Of a DNA stretch of 64,000 nt, positions 42,014 through 51,601 are shown piece by piece. Where the stretch lies: assembly GCA_003150235.1 (NCBI GenBank), contig QAMW01000017.1, positions 77,818 through 141,817 on the forward strand. The letters are read 5' to 3'. This stretch comes from Bacteroidales bacterium (lineage in GTDB: Bacteria; Bacteroidota; Bacteroidia; Bacteroidales; Muribaculaceae). A model generated the notes under the pieces. It had not been told where the DNA came from. It ran no database searches and saw only the letters and a list, made by a program, of their open reading frames with translations. The position numbers were made by a program, and so were the translations under genes. Position 1 is the first letter of the stretch. Each line of letters starts with the position of its first letter.

Positions 42014-44017
42014 TCAGCGTTTTTTGAGTACCTGGCAGGTACGGGCGGGGAGATAGAGTTTCAGCCAGCCTTTGCCGTCGGGTGCATACAGCTCATCGTG
42101 CTGCGTGAAGTGATGTACTCCTTCATCGATGTTGCCGAAGCCTCCGTATTCGGCATTGTCGCTCGACAATACCACCTCGTATTCGCCCTCGGGGGCAAGA
42201 AATCCATAGTCGCTGTAAGACTTGAACGGTGCCCAGTTAAACACAAACACGTAGTTGCCGCGCATGAAGGCGAGCACCTGGTCGTCGTCCTTGTCCCAGA
42301 GTTTCACTACAGGGAGCGCCTGGAAGTCGTAGATGTCGTCTACAAGATGTATCATGGCGTTGTCAAACGCGTTAAGCTCGCAGTAACGGAGCTCCTTGCG
42401 GTCGACAAGGTCCCACTGACGACGGGCATATTTATAGCTCCATCCGTTACCCTCGCGCGGGAAGTCGATCCATTCGGGATGCCCGAATTCGTTACCCATG
42501 AAGTTGAGGTAGCCGCCATTGATGGTGGCGAGTGTCACCAGACGTATCATCTTGTGCATGGCTATGCCTCGGTTGACTGCGGCGTTGTCATCGCCTTTGG
42601 TCATGTGCCAGTACATCTGGTCATCGATAAGGCGGAATATCACCGTCTTGTCGCCTACAAGTGCCTGGTCGTGGCTCTCGACATAGCTGATGGTCTTTTC
42701 GTCGGCGCGGCGGTTGGTAAGTTCCCAGAATATAGAGGTCGGATGCCAGTCTTCATCTTTCTTCTCCTTAAGCATCTTTATCCAGTAGTCGGGGATACCC
42801 ATCGCCATGCGGTAGTCAAATCCTATGCCGCCTGCCTTTATCGGGGTGGCAAGTCCGGGCATGCCGCTCATCTCCTCGGCGATGGTGATGGCCTTGCGGT
42901 TGACTTCGTGGATGAGCTTGTTGGCGAGGGTGAGATATGTGATGGCGTTGGTGTCCTGTCCGCCGTTGTAATAGTCGCCGTAAGAGCCGAATGCCTGTCC
43001 AAGTCCATGATTGTAATATAGCATCGAGGTCACACCGTCGAAGCGGAAGCCGTCAAACCGGAACTCCTCGAGCCAGTACTTGCAGTTGGAGAGCAGGAAG
43101 TGAAGCACCTGGTTTTTGCCGTAGTCGAAACAGAGAGAATCCCATGCGGGATGCTCGCGCCTGCCGTCGCCGTAGAAATACTGGTCGTAGCTTCCGTCGA
43201 GCCTGCCGAGACCTTCCACTTCGTTTTTAACGGCGTGAGAGTGTACGATGTCCATGATTACGGCGATACCTGCCTCATGGGCGGCGTCGATAAGAGCCTT
43301 TAGCTCTTCCGGTGTGCCGAATCGGCTTGACGGGGCGTAGAAACTCGACACATGGTAGCCGAACGACCCGTAGTAGGGATGCTCCTGAATTGCCATTATC
43401 TGAATGGCGTTATACCCGTCTTGGGCGATACGTGGCAACACGTTTTCGCGGAACTCGGTGTATGAGCCTACGCCTTCGCGCTCCTGTGCCATACCGATAT
43501 GACATTCATATATGAGTAGCGGGCGCGTGTCGGGGGAGAAGCGTTTCACCTTCCACTTGTAGGGCTTTTCAGGAGCCCATACCTGCGCGGAAAATATCTT
43601 GCTCTGCTCATCCTGCACCACGCGGTTGGCGTAGGCGGGGATGCGTTCTCCCGCACCGCCTTCCCAGCTTACTATCATTTTATATAGGTCGCCGTGGTGG
43701 AGTGCGTCTTTCTTAAGTTTGATTTCCCATACTCCGTTGCCCACGGGTTTTAGTGCATATTTACGATATTCTTTCCATCCGGAGAAATCGCCTATGAGGG
43801 TGATGCCGGTGGCGTTGGGAGCCCATTCGCGGAATACCCATCCGGTCTCGGTGCGGTGTAGCCCGAAATAGTTATAGGCATTGGCAAATGCTTTCAATGA
43901 CCCGTCGGCGGCGATAAGTTCTTTCTCTTTTCTCACGGCATCTTCATGCCTGCCGTTGATGGCATCGGCATACGGTTCGAGCCACGGGTCATTTTTAATG
44001 ATAGATAATGTTCCCAT
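42014..44017 (-). CDS. glgB: 1,4-alpha-glucan branching enzyme (GH13_8)
   Basis: 667 residues. It introduces alpha-1,6 branches into glycogen. An N-terminal CBM48 (about 50-140, TETGWVFREWAPNATGITLI) precedes the GH13 barrel with conserved motifs DIVHSHAVKN, GFRFDGVTSM (nucleophile Asp327), TIAEEMSGMP (acid/base Glu381) and ESHDQALVGDKT (Asp450). A C-terminal beta domain follows. The sequence is closer to the eukaryotic-type subfamily (GH13_8) than to the E. coli GlgB type, as usual in Bacteroidetes. It is monocistronic, flanked by repeat elements on both sides. A 336-residue plus-strand frame over it is an antisense shadow. Confidence 0.95.
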   Translation of the reverse strand: MGTLSIIKNDPWLEPYADAINGRHEDAVRKEKELIAADGSLKAFANAYNYFGLHRTETGWVFREWAPNATGITLIGDFSGWKEYRKYALKPVGNGVWEIKLKKDALHHGDLYKMIVSWEGGAGERIPAYANRVVQDEQSKIFSAQVWAPEKPYKWKVKRFSPDTRPLLIYECHIGMAQEREGVGSYTEFRENVLPRIAQDGYNAIQIMAIQEHPYYGSFGYHVSSFYAPSSRFGTPEELKALIDAAHEAGIAVIMDIVHSHAVKNEVEGLGRLDGSYDQYFYGDGRREHPAWDSLCFDYGKNQVLHFLLSNCKYWLEEFRFDGFRFDGVTSMLYYNHGLGQAFGSYGDYYNGGQDTNAITYLTLANKLIHEVNRKAITIAEEMSGMPGLATPIKAGGIGFDYRMAMGIPDYWIKMLKEKKDEDWHPTSIFWELTNRRADEKTISYVESHDQALVGDKTVIFRLIDDQMYWHMTKGDDNAAVNRGIAMHKMIRLVTLATINGGYLNFMGNEFGHPEWIDFPREGNGWSYKYARRQWDLVDRKELRYCELNAFDNAMIHLVDDIYDFQALPVVKLWDKDDDQVLAFMRGNYVFVFNWAPFKSYSDYGFLAPEGEYEVVLSSDNAEYGGFGNIDEGVHHFTQHDELYAPDGKGWLKLYLPARTCQVLKKR

Positions 44018-44147
44018 AAGTCATTGTGGTTTTATATACTTAATCAGGTTATGAAAATCTGCGATTACAAATCTAACAAATTAAATCCAAGATTGCATAA
44101 TCCTTACCGCTATTTTTTGTAAAAATCTCTACGGAATGGATTCAAAA

Positions 44148-44236
44148 CTATGATTTTGCCCTCATTGGAGGGACATCGTTTTGCGATGTTAAGCCGTAAT
44201 CAGCTAATTACGTAAACGTGCCAAAGGCTCGTCCTA
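44148..44236. repeat. Family F repeat, copy 2
   Basis: It starts ctatgattttgccctca and ends gtaaacgtgccaaaggctc plus gtccta, matching 26945-27040. It directly abuts the family E element that begins at 44237. Confidence 0.6.
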
Positions 44237-44517
44237 ATATCACTAACTTAAGGATTTTGCCCGGAACGGGCAAGATAAAGTTAACCGCGGGTAGCCCCGG
44301 ATGGGGCACCCGTGGAATGTAAGCCTCACCACACTATACAACCCTGAAACGGGTTGTATAAATGCATACTAATCAGGTAACTATGCAACCCACTCTCGGG
44401 GTTGAGTCAAGGAGAGAGGCACTTGCGCCACGGGTATGCCTTCGGCATTACCCGCGGTTAACAGGATGAATCCCCTTGCGGGGATTTATGGCTTCCTGAA
44501 CCTTAAGTTAACGATAT
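44237..44517. repeat. Family E element, 281 bp
   Basis: Terminal inverted repeats atatcactaacttaag / cttaagttaacgatat, 16 bp with one or two mismatches. The internal stem-loops have the same order as in the copies at 25598 and 35937. Together with family F it fills the gap between glgB and hipA; 44018-44147 shows no gene. Confidence 0.82.
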
Positions 44518-44567
44518 TTAGGCGCGTATCTATGTCACGACGGTTTTGCATCATCCTCCTTGCATTT

Positions 44568-45689
44568 TTATCGGAGCTTGTATCTTGTGATTTCAGAGCA
44601 CTTGGCTGCCACTTCCTCAATTATCTGCCGGCAGCGTGGTTCGCTCATTTTTATTCTCTTGCCTGCCGCCAGAAAATCTGCAATGCGCGGTTGTCCCGTG
44701 CCATTGACAGAAGTGGCATGTTCGCCGTTATATCCTTCCGTGCAGAGCGTAAGGTCGTATGCTGGTGATAGCCTCCAGTGCCGTGTCGCATGGTTATCAT
44801 CTTCCAGGATAAAACTGAAATTCTTACAATGGTCATCTTTGTTGTCAGTCAGATAATTGAACACCATCCGGCGATACATTTCCTCGACATCAGCTGTATT
44901 CTGTGTCAGCCATCCTGTCAGGGAAAGTAGATTGCAATAATCAAGCAACGGCATTGAGAGAGAGATACACAGCAACCCGCCTGCTGTTGCCGTGTGTACG
45001 CGTTCGCCTGTCGGCGACAGGTCAAACCGTCGTGAAGCAAAATATTTCCCGTTTATAAGTTTGAAATCCGGTACGGTTATGCCACATTCACGGGCAATCT
45101 CATTGTATCGGTTTTCCTGTACACCCATGTCTTCCGGATCGTATGTGTGGCGGAACTTCACAAGCCAGTGCCCCTCTGAGTCAGAGAAGATGGCTTTTGG
45201 TCGCGCGCCTCCGCTGTTTCCGCTTTTAAACAGTAGCAGCGACGCGTCATCGTCTTGCCTCTCTCTCAACACTTCAAGCGCTTTTGCCTGAAGGGAGTCG
45301 AAATCACAGATTTCGTTACCTGTCAAAATTTGGTTTACCGGCGAGAAAGTGAGTGCGCCCATTCCATTGCTTCCGACTATGCTCAGGCGGTCAAGAGCCG
45401 ACAAGTCATAATCGTTTACGCCTTCACGCAACAATGCCTTATGAAGAAGGTATCTTCCATAGCCATCGGGCAGACAGTCTTCAAATATGCCGAAATCGCC
45501 GTTGAAAGGAGTAGGCTTTGCAATGAAAATTCCCGGTTTAAGCGGCAGTTCCAGCGGGGATATGCTGAAGCCGTCGAGAAGCCACGCTTTGTCATACTCA
45601 AATGTGCACAAGCGGTTGTCGGGAGTCAGTGATAGGGTTCCGACGGTGTGGTCGTGGTATTTTACCGAGAGGAGGCTTATGGGTTTCAT
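44568..45689 (-). CDS. hipA: HipA-type serine/threonine kinase toxin
   Basis: 373 residues. HipA kinases phosphorylate targets such as glutamyl-tRNA synthetase and induce growth arrest; a cognate HTH antitoxin neutralises them. Seen: the N-terminal HipA domain (LPLKPGIFIAKPTPFNGDFG, FEDCLPDGYGRYLLHKAL), the glycine-rich SGNSGGARPKAIF (156-168), Asp285/Asp286 and Asn290 in NKDDHCKNFSF (the catalytic DxxxxN loop), and the metal-binding Asp312 in SPAYDLT. Full length, all kinase motifs present, so probably active. It overlaps hipB by 4 bp (start at 45689), so the pair is translationally coupled. Confidence 0.88.
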   Translation of the reverse strand: MKPISLLSVKYHDHTVGTLSLTPDNRLCTFEYDKAWLLDGFSISPLELPLKPGIFIAKPTPFNGDFGIFEDCLPDGYGRYLLHKALLREGVNDYDLSALDRLSIVGSNGMGALTFSPVNQILTGNEICDFDSLQAKALEVLRERQDDDASLLLFKSGNSGGARPKAIFSDSEGHWLVKFRHTYDPEDMGVQENRYNEIARECGITVPDFKLINGKYFASRRFDLSPTGERVHTATAGGLLCISLSMPLLDYCNLLSLTGWLTQNTADVEEMYRRMVFNYLTDNKDDHCKNFSFILEDDNHATRHWRLSPAYDLTLCTEGYNGEHATSVNGTGQPRIADFLAAGKRIKMSEPRCRQIIEEVAAKCSEITRYKLR

Positions 45690-46030
45690 CGTTTCGGGGT
45701 ATGGGCTTTTTTCTTGCCGGAGTTTTTGCGTATCTGCAACAGCTCTTCAGTCGTCGTGTATTTTGGCGTGGCGAAGATGTCGCGTATCTCGGTCAGGTAG
45801 CCGAGTGCCATGGCGAGGAGCAACAGATTTTTCAGCGATATCAGCCCTTTCTGTTCAAAACGGGTGATGTTGGAGAGAGCCACTCCCGACTTTTCTGCCA
45901 TAACCTCGCGCGTCAAGGATTTCTCCACGCGACGGCGGCGGAAGTCGTCGGCTATTTTCTTTGCGACATCCTCGACATCGGGGAGCAAGTATTGCTCAAG
46001 AACTGATAACATATTATCTGTATCGCTCAT
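45686..46030 (-). CDS. hipB: HipB-like HTH antitoxin
   Basis: About 114 residues from the ATG at 46030 (MSDTDNML). An upstream ATG at 46066 would lie inside the -7 element of the promoter, so it is not used. The middle is an XRE-type helix-turn-helix: LTREVMAEKSGVALSNITRFEQKGLISLKNLLLLAMAL. The C-terminus is a basic Lys/Arg-rich tail. It is predicted to bind HipA and repress the hipBA promoter. It precedes hipA with a 4-bp overlap. Confidence 0.85.
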   Translation of the reverse strand: MSDTDNMLSVLEQYLLPDVEDVAKKIADDFRRRRVEKSLTREVMAEKSGVALSNITRFEQKGLISLKNLLLLAMALGYLTEIRDIFATPKYTTTEELLQIRKNSGKKKAHTPKR

Positions 46031-46063
46031 ATTTTTGAAATACTGTCTAAATATTGTCAGTTG

Positions 46064-46109
46064 CAAAGATACGGGTAAGCGGTCATAATGCCAAATTTAT
46101 TTTAGCATT
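46064..46109 (-). promoter_or_regulatory. hipBA promoter with operator dyad
   Basis: Minus strand: TTTG (46092-46095), a 20-bp spacer, and TATCTTTG (46064-46071) match the consensus. The dyad aatgccaaa (46087-46095) / tttagcatt (46101-46109), 9-bp arms with one mismatch, covers the -33 box and is a likely HipB operator. Confidence 0.6.
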
Positions 46110-46153
46110 ATCAAGCTGGAGTATCTTTTACCATTAGCTGTGGCGGTGGGCTG

Positions 46154-49100
46154 TCAGATGGAGGTGAGGTTGAGGATTTCCTGAAGCAGGGCGACGGCTT
46201 CTTCGACAGTGGGCACATCGCTGATTACGATGCTGCGCCGCCCGTTTTTCTCGCGGATACGGCAGCGGCGCGGATGAGCCTGCATGTAGTTGAGTATCCT
46301 GCCAAACATGGGCGACCTGTAATATGCCTGATTGCTGTCGTCGACAAAATACATGTACATCTGACCCATCTTGAGCATGATTTTCTCAATGCCGAGACGG
46401 CGCGCGAGATAGCGCAGACGCGGTATGCGCAGCAGTTCTGCGGTCTCCTTGGGAATTTTGCCGAAACGGTCCTCAAGATTCATCTTGAATTTCTGCAGGT
46501 CGAGTTCGCGCTCGATGCCGTCAAGCTCCTTGTAGAGGCTTATGCGCTCGCTCTCCTGCGGCACATAGTCGGGCGGCAGCAGCAGCTCCATGTCGCTCTC
46601 TACCGTGCAGTCGGCTACAAATTCCTCTTCGCCGCTACCGTCATCGGCGGTCAGCGTGTCGGCAAACTCCTCGTTTTTCAGCTCTGTCACAGCCTCTTTA
46701 AGTATGCGTTGGTAAGTCTCGTAGCCGAGGTCGGCGATGAAACCCGACTGCTCCGCGCCGAGCAGGTTGCCCGCGCCGCGTATGTCGAGGTCCTGCATGG
46801 CGATGTGGATTCCTGACCCGAGTTCGCTGAAACTTTCGATTGCCTGCAACCGGCGGCGCGCCACGGGTGTAAGCGGCAGGTGAGGCGGTACGAGCAGATA
46901 GCAGAATGCCTTGCGGGAACTTCTTCCCACACGTCCGCGCAGCTGGTGAAGCTCGCTCAGTCCGAAATTCTGGGCGTTGTTGATTATTATGGTGTTGACA
47001 TTCGGCATGTCGATGCCCGACTCGACGATGGTGGTGGCAAGCAGCACGTCGTAGTCATGGTTGGCGAAGTCGATTATCGCTTTCTCCAGCTTGTCGGGGG
47101 GCATCTGCCCGTGTGCCACGATGGTACGTGCATCGGGCACAAGCCGTTTTATCATGTTTTCGAGGTCATACAGTCCTTCGATACGCGGATTGATTACGAA
47201 TACCTGTCCGTTGCGCGACATCTCGAAATTGACCGCCTCGGTCACGATGTCGTCGTTGAGGGCGTTGATGGAGGTGACGATGGGGTATCGGTTGGCGGGC
47301 GGCGTGGTGATGGCGGAGAGGTCGCGCGCTCCCATCAGCGAGAATTGCAGTGTGCGCGGTATCGGTGTCGCCGACATCGTGAGAGTGTCGACATTGACTT
47401 TGAGCTGCTTTAGCTTTTCCTTTACGGCAACGCCGAATTTCTGTTCCTCGTCGACTATGAGCAGTCCGAGGTCTTTGAACTTCACATCCTTGCCTATGAG
47501 CTTGTGGGTGCCGATAAGTATGTCGATTTTTCCTTCGGCGAGGTCGGCGAGTATCTGTTTCACATCCTTGGCGGAGCGGGCGCGGGATATGTAGTCGACG
47601 CGCACGGGAAACTCTTTCAGGCGCTCTTTGAAGGTGTTGAAATGCTGGTAGGCGAGCACGGTTGTCGGCACGAGCACGGCGGTCTGTTTGTTGTCGGTCG
47701 CCGCCTTGAATGCCGCTCTTATCGCCACTTCTGTCTTGCCGAAACCCACGTCACCGCAGATGAGGCGGTCCATCGGGCGCGGCGACTCCATGTCGCTCTT
47801 CACCGCCTGGGTGGCGGTGAGCTGGTCGGGGGTATCCTCGTAGATAAACGATGCCTCAAGCTCCTGCTGCAGGTAGCTGTCGGGCGAATAGGCAAATCCC
47901 TGTTCGTCTTTTCGTGCCGCATATAGCTTGATGAGGTCGCGCGCTATATCTTTCAGCTTCGACTTGGTGCGGTCTTTCATTTTGCCCCAGGCTCCCGAGC
48001 CGAGACGGTTGATGCGCGGTTCCACACCCTCCTTGCCCCGGTATTTCGACAGCTTGTGGAGCGAGTGGATGCTCACGAGCAATATGTCGTTGTTGAGGTA
48101 GATGAGTTTTATCATCTCCTGCATACGCCCGTTGACCTCCGTCCGTATCAGTCCGCCGAACTTGCCTACGCCGTGGTCTACATGCACGATGTAGTCGCCG
48201 GTCTCGATTTGTCCTAACTCCTTCAGGGATAGGGCAAGTTTGCCGGAACGCGCGCGGTCGCTCTTGAGGTTGTATTTATGGAAGCGGTCAAATATCTGGT
48301 GGTCGGTGAACACGCATGTCTTTGTCGCGTGGTCGACAAAGCCTTCGTGGATTGTCGATATCACCGGCGTGAAGCGGATGTCGTCGCCACGGTCCTCGAA
48401 GATGGCGCGCAGTCGCTCTATCTGCTTCTCCGAGTCGCTGAGTATGTATATCTTGTACCCGTCGGCGAGGAATTTAGCAAACGAGTCACTGATGAGGTCG
48501 AAATTCTTGTGATATATCCCTTGGGGCGTACACCCGAACCCTATGGCGGTGGCGCTCTCTCCGTCGGGATTGTCGGCGGCTGCCGTGAAGTGTACAAGCC
48601 TGTGGCGGCTGAGTGCCGTCGCAAACTCCTCGGGGTCAATCACCTGTTTCATTGCTTCGGAGTCGCCCTCGTCGGCAATGAGTGCGGAGTCGCTGAAACT
48701 GTCGGCGGCGATTGCCTTGATACGCTCAACGGTGTAGTCGGCGTCGCGCACCCATATCGGTGAATTGTCTTTCAGATAGGTGAGCAGCGAGCCGCTTGAC
48801 TGTTGCGCCACGTTGGAGGTGATGGCGATTGAGTCGAGCTTCCGTTCCGATAGTTGTGTCTCGATGTTGAACGCGCGTATCGACTCTATTTCGTCGCCGA
48901 AGAAGTCGATGCGAAACGGTTCTTCCGAACTGTAACCGTAGATGTCGAGGATAGAGCCGCGCACGGCGAAGTGTCCCGGGTCATACACATAGTCTACTTC
49001 CTGAAAACCGTTTGTTCGAAGCCATTTTGCCGTTTCGGCGAGGTCGGCGGTGCCTCCCGTGGCGAGATGCAGCGTATGGGTGTCGATGGTGTCGCGCGAT

Positions 49101-49504
49101 GCTACTTTCTCGGCGAGTGCTTCGGGATAGGTCACGACATAACGCAGCGAGCGGTCGGTGTCCCAGCGGTTCAATACTTCCGTGCGCATTATCTGCGACG
49201 GCGGGTCGGGCTGTCCGTATTTGATGGCGCGCTTGTAGCCTGACGGAAACATCAGCACCGCACCTTCCCCCAGCACTCTCGACAGGTCGTGATAGATATA
49301 TCCTGCATCATCGAGCGTATCGCCCACGACAAGTACCGGACTGTCACCGTCCTCCGCGGGAAGCGCGCCCATGAGCATTGCCGGAGCTGAGCCGGCAAGT
49401 CCGTAAAGCGTTATGCGGTTTACCCTTTTGTCAGCAAATGCCTTGGCCAGAGCCTCGCCTCTCGCGGGCGTAAGTATGTTTTTGCACAATTCTTCCAGAT
49501 TCAT
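46154..49504 (-). CDS. mfd: Transcription-repair coupling factor
   Basis: 1,116 residues. It removes stalled RNA polymerase at lesions and recruits UvrA. Order: UvrB-like N-terminal domains (about 1-370), RNA polymerase interaction domain (EIGDYIVHVDHG-like: GQIETGDYIVHVDHGVGKFGG), RecG-type translocase with Walker A ICGDVGFGKTEVAIRAAFKA, DEEQKFGV (DEEQ box), TATPIPRTLQ, the GLSELHQLRGRVGRS (TRG) region, and a C-terminal UvrA-binding domain (PETAELLRIPRLRYLARRLG-like). Complete. It lies 9 bp after the S41 protease gene and is followed by hipBA on the same strand. Confidence 0.97.
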   Translation of the reverse strand: MNLEELCKNILTPARGEALAKAFADKRVNRITLYGLAGSAPAMLMGALPAEDGDSPVLVVGDTLDDAGYIYHDLSRVLGEGAVLMFPSGYKRAIKYGQPDPPSQIMRTEVLNRWDTDRSLRYVVTYPEALAEKVASRDTIDTHTLHLATGGTADLAETAKWLRTNGFQEVDYVYDPGHFAVRGSILDIYGYSSEEPFRIDFFGDEIESIRAFNIETQLSERKLDSIAITSNVAQQSSGSLLTYLKDNSPIWVRDADYTVERIKAIAADSFSDSALIADEGDSEAMKQVIDPEEFATALSRHRLVHFTAAADNPDGESATAIGFGCTPQGIYHKNFDLISDSFAKFLADGYKIYILSDSEKQIERLRAIFEDRGDDIRFTPVISTIHEGFVDHATKTCVFTDHQIFDRFHKYNLKSDRARSGKLALSLKELGQIETGDYIVHVDHGVGKFGGLIRTEVNGRMQEMIKLIYLNNDILLVSIHSLHKLSKYRGKEGVEPRINRLGSGAWGKMKDRTKSKLKDIARDLIKLYAARKDEQGFAYSPDSYLQQELEASFIYEDTPDQLTATQAVKSDMESPRPMDRLICGDVGFGKTEVAIRAAFKAATDNKQTAVLVPTTVLAYQHFNTFKERLKEFPVRVDYISRARSAKDVKQILADLAEGKIDILIGTHKLIGKDVKFKDLGLLIVDEEQKFGVAVKEKLKQLKVNVDTLTMSATPIPRTLQFSLMGARDLSAITTPPANRYPIVTSINALNDDIVTEAVNFEMSRNGQVFVINPRIEGLYDLENMIKRLVPDARTIVAHGQMPPDKLEKAIIDFANHDYDVLLATTIVESGIDMPNVNTIIINNAQNFGLSELHQLRGRVGRSSRKAFCYLLVPPHLPLTPVARRRLQAIESFSELGSGIHIAMQDLDIRGAGNLLGAEQSGFIADLGYETYQRILKEAVTELKNEEFADTLTADDGSGEEEFVADCTVESDMELLLPPDYVPQESERISLYKELDGIERELDLQKFKMNLEDRFGKIPKETAELLRIPRLRYLARRLGIEKIMLKMGQMYMYFVDDSNQAYYRSPMFGRILNYMQAHPRRCRIREKNGRRSIVISDVPTVEEAVALLQEILNLTSI

Positions 49505-49513
49505 CTTCCCGCG

Positions 49514-51202
49514 TTATTTAGCTTTTGCCGCAGGCGAAAGTATCTGCTTGTAGCGCGCCTTGTCGTTGAGCACCACTACCGCCGAGTCGAGCGTGGCATC
49601 GCGTTTCAGTGCCTCGATTACCTGTCCTTTCTGGTAATAATAGCGGCGTATGATTTCCGAGGCGAGTATCTCCTCAATATCCTTGCGGTTGTTGTCGAGG
49701 TCATGGCCGAGGTTGTGTTTCAGCAGGCCTTCGAGCACTGTGAACTCTTTCCGCGTCGAGTCGTTCATGTAGCCTTCGATTTCAGCCGCTTTCTTAAGCG
49801 ACTCGAGCATCTGTTCACACACTTTGTCGTAGTTGAACTTTTCGGGGTCGATAAACTGCTTGAAGTCGTCAAATATCGAGTCGGTGATCTGCCATTCCTC
49901 GGCGGGGGCTATCTCAGGATGCTGCGCAGCGTAGCGTGTGGCGTAGTCAAACGCCCAGTTGTCGCTCACGATATTGTAGGTCAATCGGTTTGCCTCCCCG
50001 TAGTCGATATCGATATCGGGCGTAATGCCGCCACCGTCGCGCACTTCCCTTCCATGTACGGTTTTGAACACATTGGTCAGCGAGTCGGGTATGCGCGCAA
50101 CCGACCCGTCAGGATTGCGGTGGCTGTAGTCGATAGCCTGTATCAGACGCCCCGAAGGAATGTAATATTTGGCGATGGTCACTTTCAGCACACCGTCGTA
50201 GGGGAGGGGGCGTGTCGACTGTACGAGTCCCTTGCCGAAAGAGCGGTTGCCGATGATTACGGCGCGGTCAAGGTCCTGGAGTGCGCCTGCGGTGATTTCC
50301 GAGCTTGAAGCCGAACCGCCGTCGATGAATACCGCAAGCGGTATCTGCGTGTCGACAGGTGCCGATGTGGTCTTGTACACCTTCTCGTTGAGCAGACCTT
50401 TGCCGCGTGTGCGGAGCACCTCGGTGTTTTTCGGCACGAAGAGACCCACGATTTTTACCGCTGCCTCAAGCAGTCCGCCGCGGTTGCCGCGCAGGTCGAG
50501 CACAATCGACTTCACACGCGGGTCTTTCTTCAGCTCTATAAGGGCATTGCGCACATCGGTCGCCGCCTTGTCGGTAAACGAGGTGAGGTTGATATAGCCG
50601 ATGTTGTCTCTCACTACCCCGTAGTAGGGTACGGCTGGGAGCTGTATCTTCTCGCGGGTGATGTCAAATGTCAGGATGGAGTCGGCGGCATACGGGCGGT
50701 TGACCGTCACCTTTACCTGGGTGCCTGCCTGCCCTTTCAGCTTGCCGCTCACCTGCGAGCTGTGCCATGTGGTGACGGTGTCGTTGTCGACCATGATGAT
50801 ATGGTCGCCCGGGCGCAATCCTGCTTTCTGTGCCGGGCTGCCTTCGTAAGGCTCGGAGATGAATACGCCCTTGCCCGGCTTCTCAAGTATGACCGAGCCG
50901 ATGCCGGCATATTCGCCCGATGTCATCATCGTGATATCCTCCTGCTGCGATGCCGGGAAATACTCCGTATAGGGGTCGATGTCGTTAAGCATAGCCGCGA
51001 TGGCGGTGTTGATTGACTTCTCTGCATCGATGGAGTCCACGTAGTTGGTCTGAAGCTCCTTATACAATGAATTGAATATGTCAAGATTGCGGGTGATTTC
51101 CGCCTTATTGCTGCGGGTGGCGGCAATAGCCGACAGTGCGAGTGCGGCTACAAAAGCCACCGCTCCCACACGTCCCGGAAGTGAGTTACGATACTTCTTC
51201 AT
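49514..51202 (-). CDS. C-terminal processing protease (S41, CtpA-like)
   Basis: 562 residues. An N-terminal signal or anchor (about 9-28) places it in the periplasm. A PDZ domain (about 88-170; GIGSVILEKPGKGVFISEP, AGLRPGDHIIMVD) regulates access. S41 catalytic residues by alignment to the Prc pattern: Ser299 in GGSASSSEI, Asp310 and Lys324 in NRSFGKGLVQ. The C-terminal extension (about 400-562) is helical. Peptidases of this family clip C-termini of envelope proteins. It directly precedes mfd (9 bp), which probably places both in one transcript. Confidence 0.92.
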   Translation of the reverse strand: MKKYRNSLPGRVGAVAFVAALALSAIAATRSNKAEITRNLDIFNSLYKELQTNYVDSIDAEKSINTAIAAMLNDIDPYTEYFPASQQEDITMMTSGEYAGIGSVILEKPGKGVFISEPYEGSPAQKAGLRPGDHIIMVDNDTVTTWHSSQVSGKLKGQAGTQVKVTVNRPYAADSILTFDITREKIQLPAVPYYGVVRDNIGYINLTSFTDKAATDVRNALIELKKDPRVKSIVLDLRGNRGGLLEAAVKIVGLFVPKNTEVLRTRGKGLLNEKVYKTTSAPVDTQIPLAVFIDGGSASSSEITAGALQDLDRAVIIGNRSFGKGLVQSTRPLPYDGVLKVTIAKYYIPSGRLIQAIDYSHRNPDGSVARIPDSLTNVFKTVHGREVRDGGGITPDIDIDYGEANRLTYNIVSDNWAFDYATRYAAQHPEIAPAEEWQITDSIFDDFKQFIDPEKFNYDKVCEQMLESLKKAAEIEGYMNDSTRKEFTVLEGLLKHNLGHDLDNNRKDIEEILASEIIRRYYYQKGQVIEALKRDATLDSAVVVLNDKARYKQILSPAAKAK

Positions 51203-51305
51203 CCTCTTTTACAAATTGAGTTGCTAAGTTACTTAATATTTATAACAACCAATTCTTAATTTTGTCTAAATCGGTTAATAAGTTTTCAGTCGGACAACTG
51301 AAATC

Positions 51306-51471
51306 GTAACTATTCAGCGACTCCAACAGCCTGATTACAATTAAATTGTAGGGATGCTCCGTGGAGCATCCACCGGTTTTATGGCTAATTAACCTCGTTT
51401 TCGGATGCACCATGGTGCATCCCTACCTGATAATGAAGATCTTATATCGGTAATATTCGCTGAATAGTTAC
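51306..51471. repeat. Family D 166-bp element, copy 3, with 8-bp flanking repeat
   Basis: Perfect 15-bp terminal inverted repeats gtaactattcagcga / tcgctgaatagttac. It is flanked by the direct repeat ctgaaatc (51298-51305 and 51472-51479), which could be a target-site duplication or part of the surrounding family A run. The internal palindromes are conserved. It fills most of the 399-bp gap before the SGNH hydrolase gene; the rest is family A (ctgaaatctgacaactg) and a short AT-rich leader. Confidence 0.88.
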
Positions 51472-51601
51472 CTGAAATCTGACAACTGAAATCTGACAAC
51501 TGCCAACTCCTCCCTAAATTCTCCCTTATTTTGGAAGATTCTTCCCCATGGTATTGCATTGTCATGCTTTTTTATCTAACTTTATCAAAATTTACTTGAC
51601 A

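Noticed and set aside
42011..43021. 336-residue plus-strand frame over glgB
   Set aside because: Antisense shadow of a clear branching enzyme with all GH13 motifs.
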